A model generated the notes under the pieces. The model searched no databases and had not been told where the DNA came from. It saw nothing but the letters and a program-made list of their open reading frames with translations. The position numbers were made by a program, and so were the translations under genes. This document shows, piece by piece, positions 1 through 8,312 of a stretch of DNA of 64,000 nucleotides; positions within the stretch are counted from its first letter, which is position 1, and each line of letters begins with the position of its first letter. The DNA is from Paenibacillus glycanilyticus NBRC 16618 (GTDB lineage Bacteria; Bacillota; Bacilli; Paenibacillales; Paenibacillaceae), in the NCBI RefSeq assembly GCF_004000805.1, contig NZ_BILY01000013.1, forward strand, positions 62,001 through 126,000, written 5' to 3'.

Positions 1-452
1 TTAATGCCAAGCTCTTCAATGATTGGGGTCAAGTCGAGCATGCGGCCTGCTTTTACGTACAGGTTCAGGTCGGCGCCGCCGAACACTTCGAAGATGTCAG
101 GCGGGTTGCCTGCCGTCATTTCCGCTTTCAGCTTCTGGTCGCGGTTGACGACTTCGTCGATGCCCTCCAGCTTGAAGGTCAGGCCAGGGTTCTCATCCTG
201 CGTTTTCTTAACAACATCCTCGAGAATTTTAAGGCGGTTTTTGCTGGTCTCTTTAATTTGCGTATGGCGCAGGGACAATGTTACGTCCTTCGCTGCCGGA
301 GTAGGGGTTGCTTCTGTTGTAGCTGCCGGCTCTTGCGAAGCTTCTGTGCTTGCAGGAGTGTTATTGCCGCCGTTATTGTCCGATCCGCAGGCCGAAGCGA
401 CCATGGTGAATGCGGCAAGCAACGTGGCGGTGAGCAAAGTACTTTTTTTCAT
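1..452 (-). CDS. Extracellular sugar-binding lipoprotein (ABC transporter), 5' part only
   Basis: This is the N-terminal 150 residues of a family 1 extracellular solute-binding protein; the gene runs off the left edge of the window. A lipoprotein signal peptide is visible: a basic MKKST start, a hydrophobic stretch and VASAC, with the lipidated Cys at about residue 22. A linker rich in Asn, Gly, Thr and Pro follows, as in membrane-anchored binding proteins of Gram-positive bacteria. The mature part shows the usual pattern for sugar binders, with a GNPPDIFEVFGG-like segment after the first strand-helix units. The ATG at 452 is preceded by a strong AGGAGG at 9-nt spacing. The protein is expected to sit outside the membrane and deliver a carbohydrate to permeases encoded beyond the window. 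The substrate cannot be told from this piece. Confidence 0.88.
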   Translation of the reverse strand, partial: MKKSTLLTATLLAAFTMVASACGSDNNGGNNTPASTEASQEPAATTEATPTPAAKDVTLSLRHTQIKETSKNRLKILEDVVKKTQDENPGLTFKLEGIDEVVNRDQKLKAEMTAGNPPDIFEVFGGADLNLYVKAGRMLDLTPIIEELGI

Positions 453-500
453 TTAAGAAGACCTCCTCGATATGATCTTGCTTGTTTGCCTTGCACCCTT

Positions 501-506
501 ATTATA
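501..506 (-). promoter_or_regulatory. Probable -10 box for the binding-protein gene
   Basis: On the minus strand this reads TATAAT, about 50 nt upstream of the start at 452. No good -35 box is seen at 16-18 nt, so an activator may be needed. The assignment rests on the -10 match alone. Confidence 0.35.
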
Positions 507-583
507 GATTCGATGATTCCTTGCTCGGGAGGTCGAAAATAAGCCCGATGAGGGATACAATTCTATTATTTTTCGAAACAGGG

Positions 584-629
584 ATAAAAAAACACAGCTT
601 ATCGGGTTACTATTACCGACAAGCTGTGT
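584..629 (-). terminator. Rho-independent terminator of the SWIM/SNF2 operon
   Basis: A 14-bp stem with one unpaired base (ACACAGCTT-ATCGG against CCGAC-AAGCTGTGT) has a 10-nt loop and is followed on the minus strand by a run of seven T. It lies just after the small gene at 646-828 and separates that operon from the binding-protein gene. Confidence 0.85.
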
Positions 630-645
630 AATGATAATTCACCTA

Positions 646-828
646 TTACTTACGCATATCCTCAATATGGGCTCGGATTGCCTTATAAAAAGCTCTCCAC
701 TCTTCATTTCCTTGCTCAGAACCTGACGTCTCCGAATCTTTGCTCCCCTGGTCCGGCTGATCGGGTCCAGGGGAACCGGTGTGCCGCTCACTCATTGCTT
801 TCGCCCACTTGTCCTTTTCTCCAGACAT
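646..828 (-). CDS. Small hydrophilic protein of unknown function
   Basis: A 60-residue, highly charged protein, rich in Ser, Gly and Glu in the first half, with a helical, Lys/Arg- and Glu-containing C-terminus. It has no signal peptide or membrane segment. It starts 9 nt after the SNF2 helicase gene. Its ribosome binding site (GAGGGGG) lies beside the helicase stop codon, which suggests translational coupling. The operon terminator follows directly, so it is the last gene of a SWIM - SNF2 - small-protein operon. I do not recognise the family. The good binding site and tight placement are the main reasons to call it real. Confidence 0.6.
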   Translation of the reverse strand: MSGEKDKWAKAMSERHTGSPGPDQPDQGSKDSETSGSEQGNEEWRAFYKAIRAHIEDMRK

Positions 829-837
829 TTATCCCCC

Positions 838-3735
838 TCATCCCTTCAGCCAGTTTTTGCGGAGCGCGAACAGCTCCTTCAGCTCATCCGTAGACAGCTC
901 GGTAATCCATTGCTCTGACTGCCCGACGACCTGCTCATTCAGCTGCTGCTTGCGGTCAATCATCTCGTCGATTTTTTCCTCAAGCGTGCCAAGCGTAATA
1001 AACTTGTGAACCTGTACCTGCTTCGTCTGACCGATCCGGAAAGCACGGTCCGTGGCCTGATTCTCGACAGCCGGATTCCACCACCGGTCGAAATGGAAGA
1101 CATGATTGGCCGCCGTCAGGTTAAGACCGGTACCTCCGGCTTTAAGGGACAGCACGAATGCGCAGCATGGCTCCTCCGGGTTCTGGAACTTGTCGATCAT
1201 TTCGTCCCGCTTGGCCTTGGGCACTCCGCCGTGCAAATACGGAACCGGAAGCCCCAGCCGTTCCTCGAGAAGCTTCTTGAGCTGCTCGCCCATATCCACG
1301 AACTGGGTAAAAATCAGGCAGCGTTCGCCTTCGGATGCAATCTCCTCCACCATTTCCAGCAATCGCGCTACCTTGTTCGAACGGTTCTCATCCCACTGCT
1401 GCTGAAGCTCGCGCTCTTCATTAAGCATCGCCGGATGATCGCATAGCTGCTTCAGTCTCGTAAGCGAAGCCAGAATCAAGCCCCGGCGCTGCATCGGACC
1501 CAGCTTATCCAGCTTCTCGAGCAGATCGGCAACGATATTTTCGTAGATCGCCCCTTGCTCCGTCGTTAAGGTCAAATAGGTCTTTGCTTCATTCTTTTCC
1601 GGCAGCGACAGCTGAATCGCGGGATCCTTCTTCACCCTGCGGAGCATAAACGGCTTCACCCAACGTTGAAGGCCGCTGATGACCTGTTCGTCGCGGGTTC
1701 GTTCAATCGGCAGTACAATCGCCTTGCGGAACTCGCCCATGCTGCCCAGGTATCCCGGATTAATAAAATCATAGATCGACCATAGCTCGGTCAGCCGGTT
1801 TTCCATAGGGGTACCGGTCAACGCGATCCGATGATTGGCCGGCAGTGCGCGAATAGCGGCAGATTGCTTCGTGTATACATTTTTTATATTTTGAGCTTCA
1901 TCCAGACATAGGGCATCCCATTCGATCTGATTCAGCTCTTCTTCATCGATTTGGGCAAGCGAGTAAGACGTAATGACGATATCGGCACCCGCAACCGCTT
2001 CTTGAAGCGCCTCGCCTTTTTCCCTTTTTGGACCGTAATGGAGATACGCCGTTAAGGTCGGGGCGAATTTCTCCAATTCCTTCTGCCAGTTGCCGATAAC
2101 GGAGGTCGGACAAATCAGTAGAGAAGGTCCGAGACTTTGGTTTCCGTGCTCCTTCACATAGGACAGATAAGCCATGAACTGAATCGTCTTGCCAAGACCC
2201 ATATCGTCGGCAAGCACGCCGCCAAGGCCGAATCTACGAAGGAACAGCAGCCAGGAAACCCCTTGCAGCTGGTACGGACGCAGAGAGCCTAGGAAGCTGT
2301 CCGGTATATCAACCAGAGGAATTTCAGCCGTATGCTGAAGCTGCTCGAGCCATCTCGTAAGATGATCGTTCAGCTCTACCTCTGCCCGCAGCTGGGCGGA
2401 AGCATCCTCTCCGTCCTCCATAACGGTACCGCCGAGCAAATGCATCTCCATCACATCGCGGAACGACAGCCCTTTGCGCTTGCCGACCCGCTTGATCCAG
2501 TCTCGAATCTGAGCGACATCCTGCGGATCGAGATGAACCCATTCGCCGCCGATATTCATGAGCCTCCGGTTCTCTTCGGCAAGCCGCATAAACTCGGATT
2601 CCGACAAATCGATATTGCCAAGAGCCATCTTCCAGTCGAACTGCACAATCTGGTCCAAGCCGAACATCGGCTGCGCGTCGGAGCCTACCGACGATTTCAT
2701 CTTTGCTTTCAGCCTTAAACGGCGGGAGCGTACCGCTTCCCACCAGCCTGGCAAGAGCACCGGGCATCCAGCCTCCAGCAGCTGCAGGCTCGCCTTCTCC
2801 ATAAAGAACCAGGCATCGTTATCCGTAAGCTGTCTGCGCAGCTTTTCCGGGTCCGCTTCATCCCTCCACTCCGGCAAGACGGCAAGCCATTTGCCGTGCT
2901 CCTTGGCCAGTCTGGCATCCAGATACGGCCCCCAGTCCTCGGGCAGCGGGCCGTCCTGCTCGAACAAGACCTGCCATTGCCCTTTTGCGTAAGCAACGGG
3001 AATCCATGCTCCGCCGTTTCGGTCCTGCAGCGCGGGACGAAGCTGCCAGCTTGCGCCTTCCACAGGCTCCGCGAGCTGCAAAGCGACCTTAAACGGCATC
3101 GTATCCTTATGAAGACCAAGCGCAATCAGCCAGTCCTCTTCATCGGCTGCTTTATGAAGCAATACGGATTCTCCGCCAGCCGCCGAGGCAATTTTGCGCC
3201 ACGCCGCCGCGGCGGGACCGTTTTGCGCCAAAATCTCTTCAACAGCCTCGCTTAACCACTGATCGGCACCGGTTATCCCGGTATCCCTTACAAGCTCCTG
3301 CCATTCCGCGGCAAAAGCAGCCTGTTCCACCGGAACCTCCAGCCGCCACGCGCGCCGGTGCTCCGACCATCTGCTCCAATCCGGCTGAAACCATCCCTCA
3401 AGCAGCGCCTCGCGAAGCTTCCCTGCCATTCGCATCAAGTCTTGCAGCCGATCCGTCCATTCCACTTGCAGAAGCCGGACATGACGGGGCGAGGATAAGT
3501 AATCGACGGCAAGCAGGGGAGGCAGCTTAAGCGCCTTCCCGATTTCCGAATCTATCTCCTCAACCTCCGCGCCATACCAGGAGGCTTGATGCCAGGCGAA
3601 GAGCACCTGCTTCAGCCTTGCCGGACTATCCCCCCGGTCTGCCGCCGCGAGTATAATCGCACTGTCTTCTGCTGTATCGCCTTGCTTCCAGTAACCGTCC
3701 ACGAGTAACGTCCGAGCGCCGATGAATGATTTCAT
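838..3735 (-). CDS. SNF2-family DEAD/DEAH-box helicase
   Basis: A 965-residue SNF2/RapA-type ATPase. The N-terminal half (about 1-470) resembles the helicase-associated region of bacterial SNF2 proteins. The motor follows: LADDMGLGKTIQ (Walker A, about 505), LDEAQNIKN (motif II, about 610), LTGTPMENRLTELW (motif III, about 640), LSLKAGGTGLNL (motif V, about 867) and the SNF2 signature DRWWNPAVENQATDRAFRIGQ in part (motif VI, about 880-900). It probably remodels or translocates on nucleic acid. The ATG at 3735 overlaps the stop of the upstream SWIM gene as ATGA and has AAGGA upstream; a GTG at 3756 is less likely. B. subtilis has a similar neighbouring pair (YwqA/YwqB, from memory), which supports a shared role for the two proteins. 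Confidence 0.93.
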   Translation of the reverse strand: MKSFIGARTLLVDGYWKQGDTAEDSAIILAAADRGDSPARLKQVLFAWHQASWYGAEVEEIDSEIGKALKLPPLLAVDYLSSPRHVRLLQVEWTDRLQDLMRMAGKLREALLEGWFQPDWSRWSEHRRAWRLEVPVEQAAFAAEWQELVRDTGITGADQWLSEAVEEILAQNGPAAAAWRKIASAAGGESVLLHKAADEEDWLIALGLHKDTMPFKVALQLAEPVEGASWQLRPALQDRNGGAWIPVAYAKGQWQVLFEQDGPLPEDWGPYLDARLAKEHGKWLAVLPEWRDEADPEKLRRQLTDNDAWFFMEKASLQLLEAGCPVLLPGWWEAVRSRRLRLKAKMKSSVGSDAQPMFGLDQIVQFDWKMALGNIDLSESEFMRLAEENRRLMNIGGEWVHLDPQDVAQIRDWIKRVGKRKGLSFRDVMEMHLLGGTVMEDGEDASAQLRAEVELNDHLTRWLEQLQHTAEIPLVDIPDSFLGSLRPYQLQGVSWLLFLRRFGLGGVLADDMGLGKTIQFMAYLSYVKEHGNQSLGPSLLICPTSVIGNWQKELEKFAPTLTAYLHYGPKREKGEALQEAVAGADIVITSYSLAQIDEEELNQIEWDALCLDEAQNIKNVYTKQSAAIRALPANHRIALTGTPMENRLTELWSIYDFINPGYLGSMGEFRKAIVLPIERTRDEQVISGLQRWVKPFMLRRVKKDPAIQLSLPEKNEAKTYLTLTTEQGAIYENIVADLLEKLDKLGPMQRRGLILASLTRLKQLCDHPAMLNEERELQQQWDENRSNKVARLLEMVEEIASEGERCLIFTQFVDMGEQLKKLLEERLGLPVPYLHGGVPKAKRDEMIDKFQNPEEPCCAFVLSLKAGGTGLNLTAANHVFHFDRWWNPAVENQATDRAFRIGQTKQVQVHKFITLGTLEEKIDEMIDRKQQLNEQVVGQSEQWITELSTDELKELFALRKNWLKG

Positions 3736-5321
3736 GTTACGATTTTTCCTTTCCACAGCTCTTCCTGAAACGCGCGCAGCCGTTGATACTTGCTTGCGAT
3801 TCCTTCAATGTAACGCTCCCATTTATCCGCATGCTTATCGGCCTTGTACAGTCTCTCGAGCTTTTTCAGCTCTTTCACCGCAAGGCGGTAGCCCTGCCGG
3901 TTGCGCGAATGAATTGCCTCTTCAATCGACTGATGATAAAGAGGAATCATAACGCCTGGGGCCGCCTTCGAAACCTCGCGCACATTCTGAATGCCGAGAT
4001 CATCCGGCTTCATGCCGATCAGAAGCTGAAGATCCGCCCATTCCTCGTACTTTTGCACGGCCAGCCAATGATCGGACAGATCCGCATAGGAATGCGGAAG
4101 AAGCTCAACCATATACCGGGTCCAGCGCGGTTCGTCGGGCTGATCCGTATCGGCCCTCCGGCACAAGGTCATAAACGGTCCAATCGTTCTCGCATTTTTC
4201 ACTCTGGAAATATGGTCGTACAGGAAGCTCATCCAGTGGCCGATCAATTCCCAGTCCCCCTCCTCAAGCCGCTGCGCGACGCAAGGGTAGATTACCTTCT
4301 GCGAGCGCTGGAAATCCGTCTTGCCGAAATGCGCCAGCGCCTCTTCGTCATTGCGCCCGAAGAAACAGAGCATGGCCGCCGCCGTATGCACAAAGGTACT
4401 ATTAACCGGCTCTTCCGAATCGCGGAGCTCCTCCTTCCTCATGGCATCAAGCTCATGCTCATACCAATCTGCATCTACCGCCATCCGCTCGCAAATGGCC
4501 AAATAGATATAGGTCCAGTCAAACAGCTGCTGCTCGTTTTTCACGGCTCTGCCCTTCGCGTAACCGGCAACGTAATCAACCCAGCTGCGGTCATGGCCGG
4601 TAACCTCGGCAGGCTCCAGCTCAAGCGCCAGCGTATAATAATGTTCCACCCACGGCTCCGCCATGCGCAGAAACGACATTTCATGATAATAACGGCTGAA
4701 CGTATCGACCGTCTTGATGGCCTGCTCCGCTTGGTCGAGCACGAATAAGATGACGCTCATCCAGTGCAGCCGCTGGCTCTTTTTGTCCCAATGCTTCGTT
4801 GTTCCCTTAAGCGCGGACAGAACCGGCTGCAGGGCATGAAGCGAATGCCGGCAGCTGCGCCAGGTTTCGCCGTATTCGGCATCCATCCACAATCCCCATT
4901 CTTCCGGCGAAGCATCGTCGGATGGCTGGACATGACGGCCGCTAAACTTCGGCACGCTTACGGTAACCGTACTTCGCTGCTGCTTCCGGTCAACGCCCGT
5001 AATCCGGTCGTAGGCCGCTTTGGCAGCCGTTTCGCCGTCAAGGCTATGGCAATAGGCGAAATATACAGCCGCCATATGCTTGCAATAATCATTAAAAGGA
5101 CAAGTGCATTTGCTGTATCTGAAATGGTCTGAATCAAGCAAAACCGAATAAACCTCGGACCCCTGTACGGCGCCGTATAACGTATCCTCGTCTGCCTGCT
5201 TGACGTTCAGCACCTGGCCGCTCCGATAATAATCCCATCCGCGGCGAATGATCTCTTCGTTCAAATGCTGCCCCAGACTGTGTTCAAGCGCTGTATGAAG
5301 CTTATCATCAAGACTTGCCAA
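3732..5321 (-). CDS. SWIM zinc-finger protein
   Basis: A 529-residue protein with an N-terminal SWIM motif, CTCPFNDYCKH (residues about 72-82), the CxCxnCxH zinc ligand set known in MuDR transposases, MEKK1 and bacterial SNF2 partners. In many bacterial SNF2 proteins the SWIM finger is fused to the ATPase; here it is a separate gene whose stop overlaps the helicase start, so the two products are probably made in equal amounts and work together on DNA. The rest is helical and TPR-like in feel, but no motif is clear. The start is TTG at 5321, with AGGTG 7 nt upstream. A promoter with an extended -10 lies at 5364-5372. Confidence 0.88.
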   Translation of the reverse strand: MASLDDKLHTALEHSLGQHLNEEIIRRGWDYYRSGQVLNVKQADEDTLYGAVQGSEVYSVLLDSDHFRYSKCTCPFNDYCKHMAAVYFAYCHSLDGETAAKAAYDRITGVDRKQQRSTVTVSVPKFSGRHVQPSDDASPEEWGLWMDAEYGETWRSCRHSLHALQPVLSALKGTTKHWDKKSQRLHWMSVILFVLDQAEQAIKTVDTFSRYYHEMSFLRMAEPWVEHYYTLALELEPAEVTGHDRSWVDYVAGYAKGRAVKNEQQLFDWTYIYLAICERMAVDADWYEHELDAMRKEELRDSEEPVNSTFVHTAAAMLCFFGRNDEEALAHFGKTDFQRSQKVIYPCVAQRLEEGDWELIGHWMSFLYDHISRVKNARTIGPFMTLCRRADTDQPDEPRWTRYMVELLPHSYADLSDHWLAVQKYEEWADLQLLIGMKPDDLGIQNVREVSKAAPGVMIPLYHQSIEEAIHSRNRQGYRLAVKELKKLERLYKADKHADKWERYIEGIASKYQRLRAFQEELWKGKIVT

Positions 5322-5363
5322 GTTCGTTCACCTGCCCTCTTTCCGTTCACCTAGCATCTTATT

Positions 5364-5372
5364 AGTATACCA
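5364..5372 (-). promoter_or_regulatory. Extended -10 promoter element for the SWIM/SNF2 operon
   Basis: The minus strand reads TGGTATACT, a TGn extension plus a 5/6 match to TATAAT, 43 nt before the TTG start at 5321. There is no clear -35, which the TGn extension can compensate for. It sits just beyond the terminator of the sensor kinase gene. Confidence 0.45.
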
Positions 5373-5387
5373 CAAAAAATGCGCCCT

Positions 5388-5438
5388 CAGAAAAGACAAA
5401 AGCAGCCCATTTCACTTCGTTGAAAGTGAACGGGCTGC
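5388..5438 (-). terminator. Terminator of the Spo0B-type kinase gene
   Basis: A GCAGCCC...GGGCTGC hairpin, extended inward by TTCAC/GTGAA with one bulge, is followed on the minus strand by TTTTGTCTTTT. It begins about 20 nt after the stop of the kinase gene. Confidence 0.7.
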
Positions 5439-5455
5439 CAAGCTTACAAATGTTA

Positions 5456-7201
5456 TTAGTGCGGGATGCGGATAAAGAAGGTAATTCGGTCTTCCACTTC
5501 GGCATGGATCTGTACGGTTCCTTTATACTGCTCGGTAATGGATTTGACGGTAAACAAGCCAAGTCCCTGATGGGCATCGTCCTTGGTGGAGAAGCCAGCG
5601 TCAAAGAGCGGCTTTTCCGTAACCTCCCGCGCATTCGAGCACGTATTGGTGATGCGGAACTCGATGAAGCCGTCTACCTGCTGTCCCGTCAATTCGACCA
5701 TCCGGCATTCCTCGGGATACTTCATAACCTCGTCGAAAGCGTTATCGATCAAATTGCCAAGCATCCGGTTCACATCCAGCGTCTTAATGCCCATCTCCAG
5801 ACGGTTAAGCCCGCTGAAGGAGCAGGTAAAGGCGATTCGGTAGCTTTCCGCCTGCGAGATTTTCGATCGGATCAACGCCGCAATCGCCGGGTTCCCGATA
5901 TTAATAATATCGTTCATCAGCCGGATCTCGCCGGTCAGCTCTTTCGTATACGCGACAAGCTCCCTCGACTTGTTTAGCTCCGCAAGGGAATGGATAGTCT
6001 GGACATGGTTCAGGAAATCATGCCTCTGCGCCCGGATGGACTGGAACATGCTGTTGATCTCGTCTACGTACGTCTGCTGCGTCACCACAACAACTTTCTC
6101 GCGGGTCTGGCGGAAATACCGCATCGCGAAAGCAGCGATCAGGAGACTAATGCCCGTTACGAGGAATATGACAATTCCGATGTTCAGAAACTGGCTATCG
6201 AGCCTGTCCTGAATGACCTGATAATCGGATACGAGCGAAAGCACGTAGCCATGAATCGGGGTCCCGTTCTCGTCGACCAGGTTAACTCCCGAGCCCGTCG
6301 AGACCGGAATAAACATTTTGAGCACATGCTTGCCGTCAATCTTTTCTTTGGCAGAGACGCTCTTGCCGGTATTAAAAGCTTTCTTCACATAGTCGACATC
6401 TTTGTCTCCCTTGTAACGGTACGTTCCGTAGAAGATATCCTTCTGCAGCAAATGCCCCTGGACTTCGCCGGCTTCGTTAATCGTATCGAAGGAGCCTTTG
6501 CCAAACGTCATTGGATTAAATACCGTCGCCTCCAGCAAGGAATCGCTGCTCTCAATCGATTTGCCGATCAGCTCGTTAATGCCCGTCAGCTTCTCGTAGT
6601 CGGCAAGCGTCGTATAGTTGACGTACGGATCGATGATATAATTGGTTGTTCCGTCGTAGTAATAGCCCCATTTGTAAATGCTGTTTGGGTCCGTTGAAGC
6701 CACCTCAAACGGCCCGCTCCAGAAGTTCGGAAGCGTCTGGCCAAGCCAGTCGATCTTGACCTCGTGCTGGTCGAACAGCTGATTGAAGGCGACATACCAG
6801 GGATCCCAGGTTTTTGTCCCTTTGCCCAGCTCGTTCACGTCCGAGGACTTGTACAGGATAATGTTGTCTTTCGTCCGCTTCATCAGCGTAATATGTTCGA
6901 CGCCCAGCTTGGCGCTTAATTCCTTGAGCTGGTCGTTTGTCACCTTCTCAACGTCCGGATCAAGCGCGTATTGAGCCGCGATCGATACGACCCGGAGCTC
7001 CCTCCCGATCTGCTCCTGGAACTTTTCGGCTCCAAGCCTCGATTGCTCGACGGAAAATTCAATTTGCTTCGCAACAGCCCGCATCTCATGGTTTAGCGCA
7101 TCTTCCAACGTTTTTTTCGTCAGAAAATAATAAGCGGCATTGCTTAATAAAACGATGATAACGCTCAAGCTAATCGCCATGAGCCAGATATTGCGCGGCA
7201 T
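5456..7201 (-). CDS. Sensor histidine kinase with Spo0B-type phosphoacceptor
   Basis: A 581-residue membrane kinase. Transmembrane segment 1 is at about 6-27, a large extracytoplasmic sensor of about 310 residues follows, and segment 2 is at about 340-362. The phosphoacceptor region contains RHDFLNHVQ (His about 394), the pattern of Spo0B-like alpha domains in CitA/DcuS-type kinases, followed by a GHKL ATPase with the N box NLIDNAFDEV (about 484) and a GLGLF G box. The ATG at 7201 has AAAGGAG 6 nt upstream. No response regulator lies beside it: the upstream gene encodes a TPR protein and the downstream operon a helicase. The partner regulator must be elsewhere or the kinase is an orphan. The ligand is unknown. 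Confidence 0.88.
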   Translation of the reverse strand: MPRNIWLMAISLSVIIVLLSNAAYYFLTKKTLEDALNHEMRAVAKQIEFSVEQSRLGAEKFQEQIGRELRVVSIAAQYALDPDVEKVTNDQLKELSAKLGVEHITLMKRTKDNIILYKSSDVNELGKGTKTWDPWYVAFNQLFDQHEVKIDWLGQTLPNFWSGPFEVASTDPNSIYKWGYYYDGTTNYIIDPYVNYTTLADYEKLTGINELIGKSIESSDSLLEATVFNPMTFGKGSFDTINEAGEVQGHLLQKDIFYGTYRYKGDKDVDYVKKAFNTGKSVSAKEKIDGKHVLKMFIPVSTGSGVNLVDENGTPIHGYVLSLVSDYQVIQDRLDSQFLNIGIVIFLVTGISLLIAAFAMRYFRQTREKVVVVTQQTYVDEINSMFQSIRAQRHDFLNHVQTIHSLAELNKSRELVAYTKELTGEIRLMNDIINIGNPAIAALIRSKISQAESYRIAFTCSFSGLNRLEMGIKTLDVNRMLGNLIDNAFDEVMKYPEECRMVELTGQQVDGFIEFRITNTCSNAREVTEKPLFDAGFSTKDDAHQGLGLFTVKSITEQYKGTVQIHAEVEDRITFFIRIPH

Positions 7202-7301
7202 ATGATGCTCCTTTAAGCTCTCGTAATGTAATTCGATTATGGATGATTTTCACGGAAACAACAATATGGCATGCGGCAAAATAAACAAGCAGTTCTTTCC
7301 A

Positions 7302-7979
7302 TCATCCCCGGGTCTTGCGGAAGTACAAACGGAGAGCCCATTTGCGTTCCGCGCGCTTCTTGTAACGAGGCAGCGAGCGGTAAATCCGCAGCCCTTCCGA
7401 AACGGCCTCCATCGCATCCGCTTTGCGGTTCATCTGCTCATGGATATCCGCAAGCCGGTAGTAAGCTTCGCAGGAGGAAGAATGAATCTCCTGAAAGGCC
7501 TCGATATAAGAGAGTGCCCGTTCCCCATCCAGCTTCGAATAATAAGCGGCCAGCCTCAAATAAGGTGCGCCGTATTTCACTCTTGGATTAAGCAGCAGCG
7601 CCTTGCTCATGGCCGCTTCGCCGGCTTCCGGTTGTCCGGTCTGCATCAGGCAAAGTCCAAGATCATCCCAATATTCGGCGGAATCGTCAAGCATCCGCTC
7701 AAGCGGCTCAAGCAGATTAAGCGCCTCCCGGTATTTCTTTTTCTCGATCAGAATTCGGGCAATTTCTACTTTGGCGGATGTATCGTTGGGAGATTGGGCG
7801 ATATGCTTCTTCAGCTTGCTTAAACGCGAGGAGCGGCGAATCGGCTTCAACAGGCTTGGGGACAGACCGATAAACCGGCGGTCGATAACGTAAACGATAA
7901 CTAACAGCGCAATGATGGCAAGAATGGGATTACCGAACAACCACGTAAAGAAAACAAACAATAAAAAGAGTTTTCCCAT
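7302..7979 (-). CDS. Membrane-anchored TPR protein
   Basis: A 225-residue protein with an N-terminal hydrophobic segment (about 3-33, rich in Leu, Ile, Val and Phe) followed by a basic linker and several tetratricopeptide-like helical pairs (about 60-190), for example AEYWDDLGLCLMQTGQPEAG and EAYYRLADIHEQMNRKADAM. TPR arrays bind peptides or other proteins, so it is likely a cytoplasmic scaffold tethered to the membrane. The ATG at 7979 has AGGAGGG 4 nt upstream. It is followed after 100 nt by the orphan sensor kinase on the same strand, so co-transcription is possible. A link between the two is an inference from position only. Confidence 0.75.
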   Translation of the reverse strand: MGKLFLLFVFFTWLFGNPILAIIALLVIVYVIDRRFIGLSPSLLKPIRRSSRLSKLKKHIAQSPNDTSAKVEIARILIEKKKYREALNLLEPLERMLDDSAEYWDDLGLCLMQTGQPEAGEAAMSKALLLNPRVKYGAPYLRLAAYYSKLDGERALSYIEAFQEIHSSSCEAYYRLADIHEQMNRKADAMEAVSEGLRIYRSLPRYKKRAERKWALRLYFRKTRG

Positions 7980-8232
7980 AGGACCCTCCTAAAAAGAAAT
8001 TTTACTGCTTAAACTTTTTTTGCGTCAGTTTGTGTCGATTTTTGTTTGTATACGTGCATTTTAAGGTATATTTTGGTGAAATATGTGTTTATTAATAGTA
8101 GCATAACCCTATCATCTTGAGAAATAGATTTCATCGATAACCTTATCTCCGGAAAGCATGAAAGGCCTGTTACAGAATATTCCTCAATTGCTCCGATTAC
8201 CATTAAAAATCGGCGAATGATGATTATAACAC
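7980..8232. other. AT-rich intergenic stretch
   Basis: About 330 bases separate the TPR gene from the GH127 gene. The last 50 hold the GH127 terminator; the rest is AT-rich and probably carries the promoter of the TPR gene, although no convincing -35/-10 pair was found. An 80-codon reading frame at 8009-8251 (minus) lacks a ribosome binding site and overlaps the terminator, so I do not call it. Confidence 0.4.
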
Positions 8233-8283
8233 GAAAAAAAGAGCTGTCCATACAGCCTTATTGAAAGGCTGTACAAACAGCTC
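8233..8283 (-). terminator. Terminator of the arabinoside operon
   Basis: A long stem, GAGCTGT-cca-TACAGCCTT against AAGGCTGTA-caa-ACAGCTC, is followed on the minus strand by seven T. It ends the operon that runs from the response regulator at 17005 to the GH127 gene. Confidence 0.9.
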
Positions 8284-8312
8284 GCCGCATTACCTGCCGC
8301 AGCTAACGGGTG

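Noticed and set aside
8009..8251. An 80-codon minus-strand frame upstream of the TPR gene
   Set aside because: It has no ribosome binding site, an AT-rich intergenic composition, and overlaps the GH127 operon terminator.
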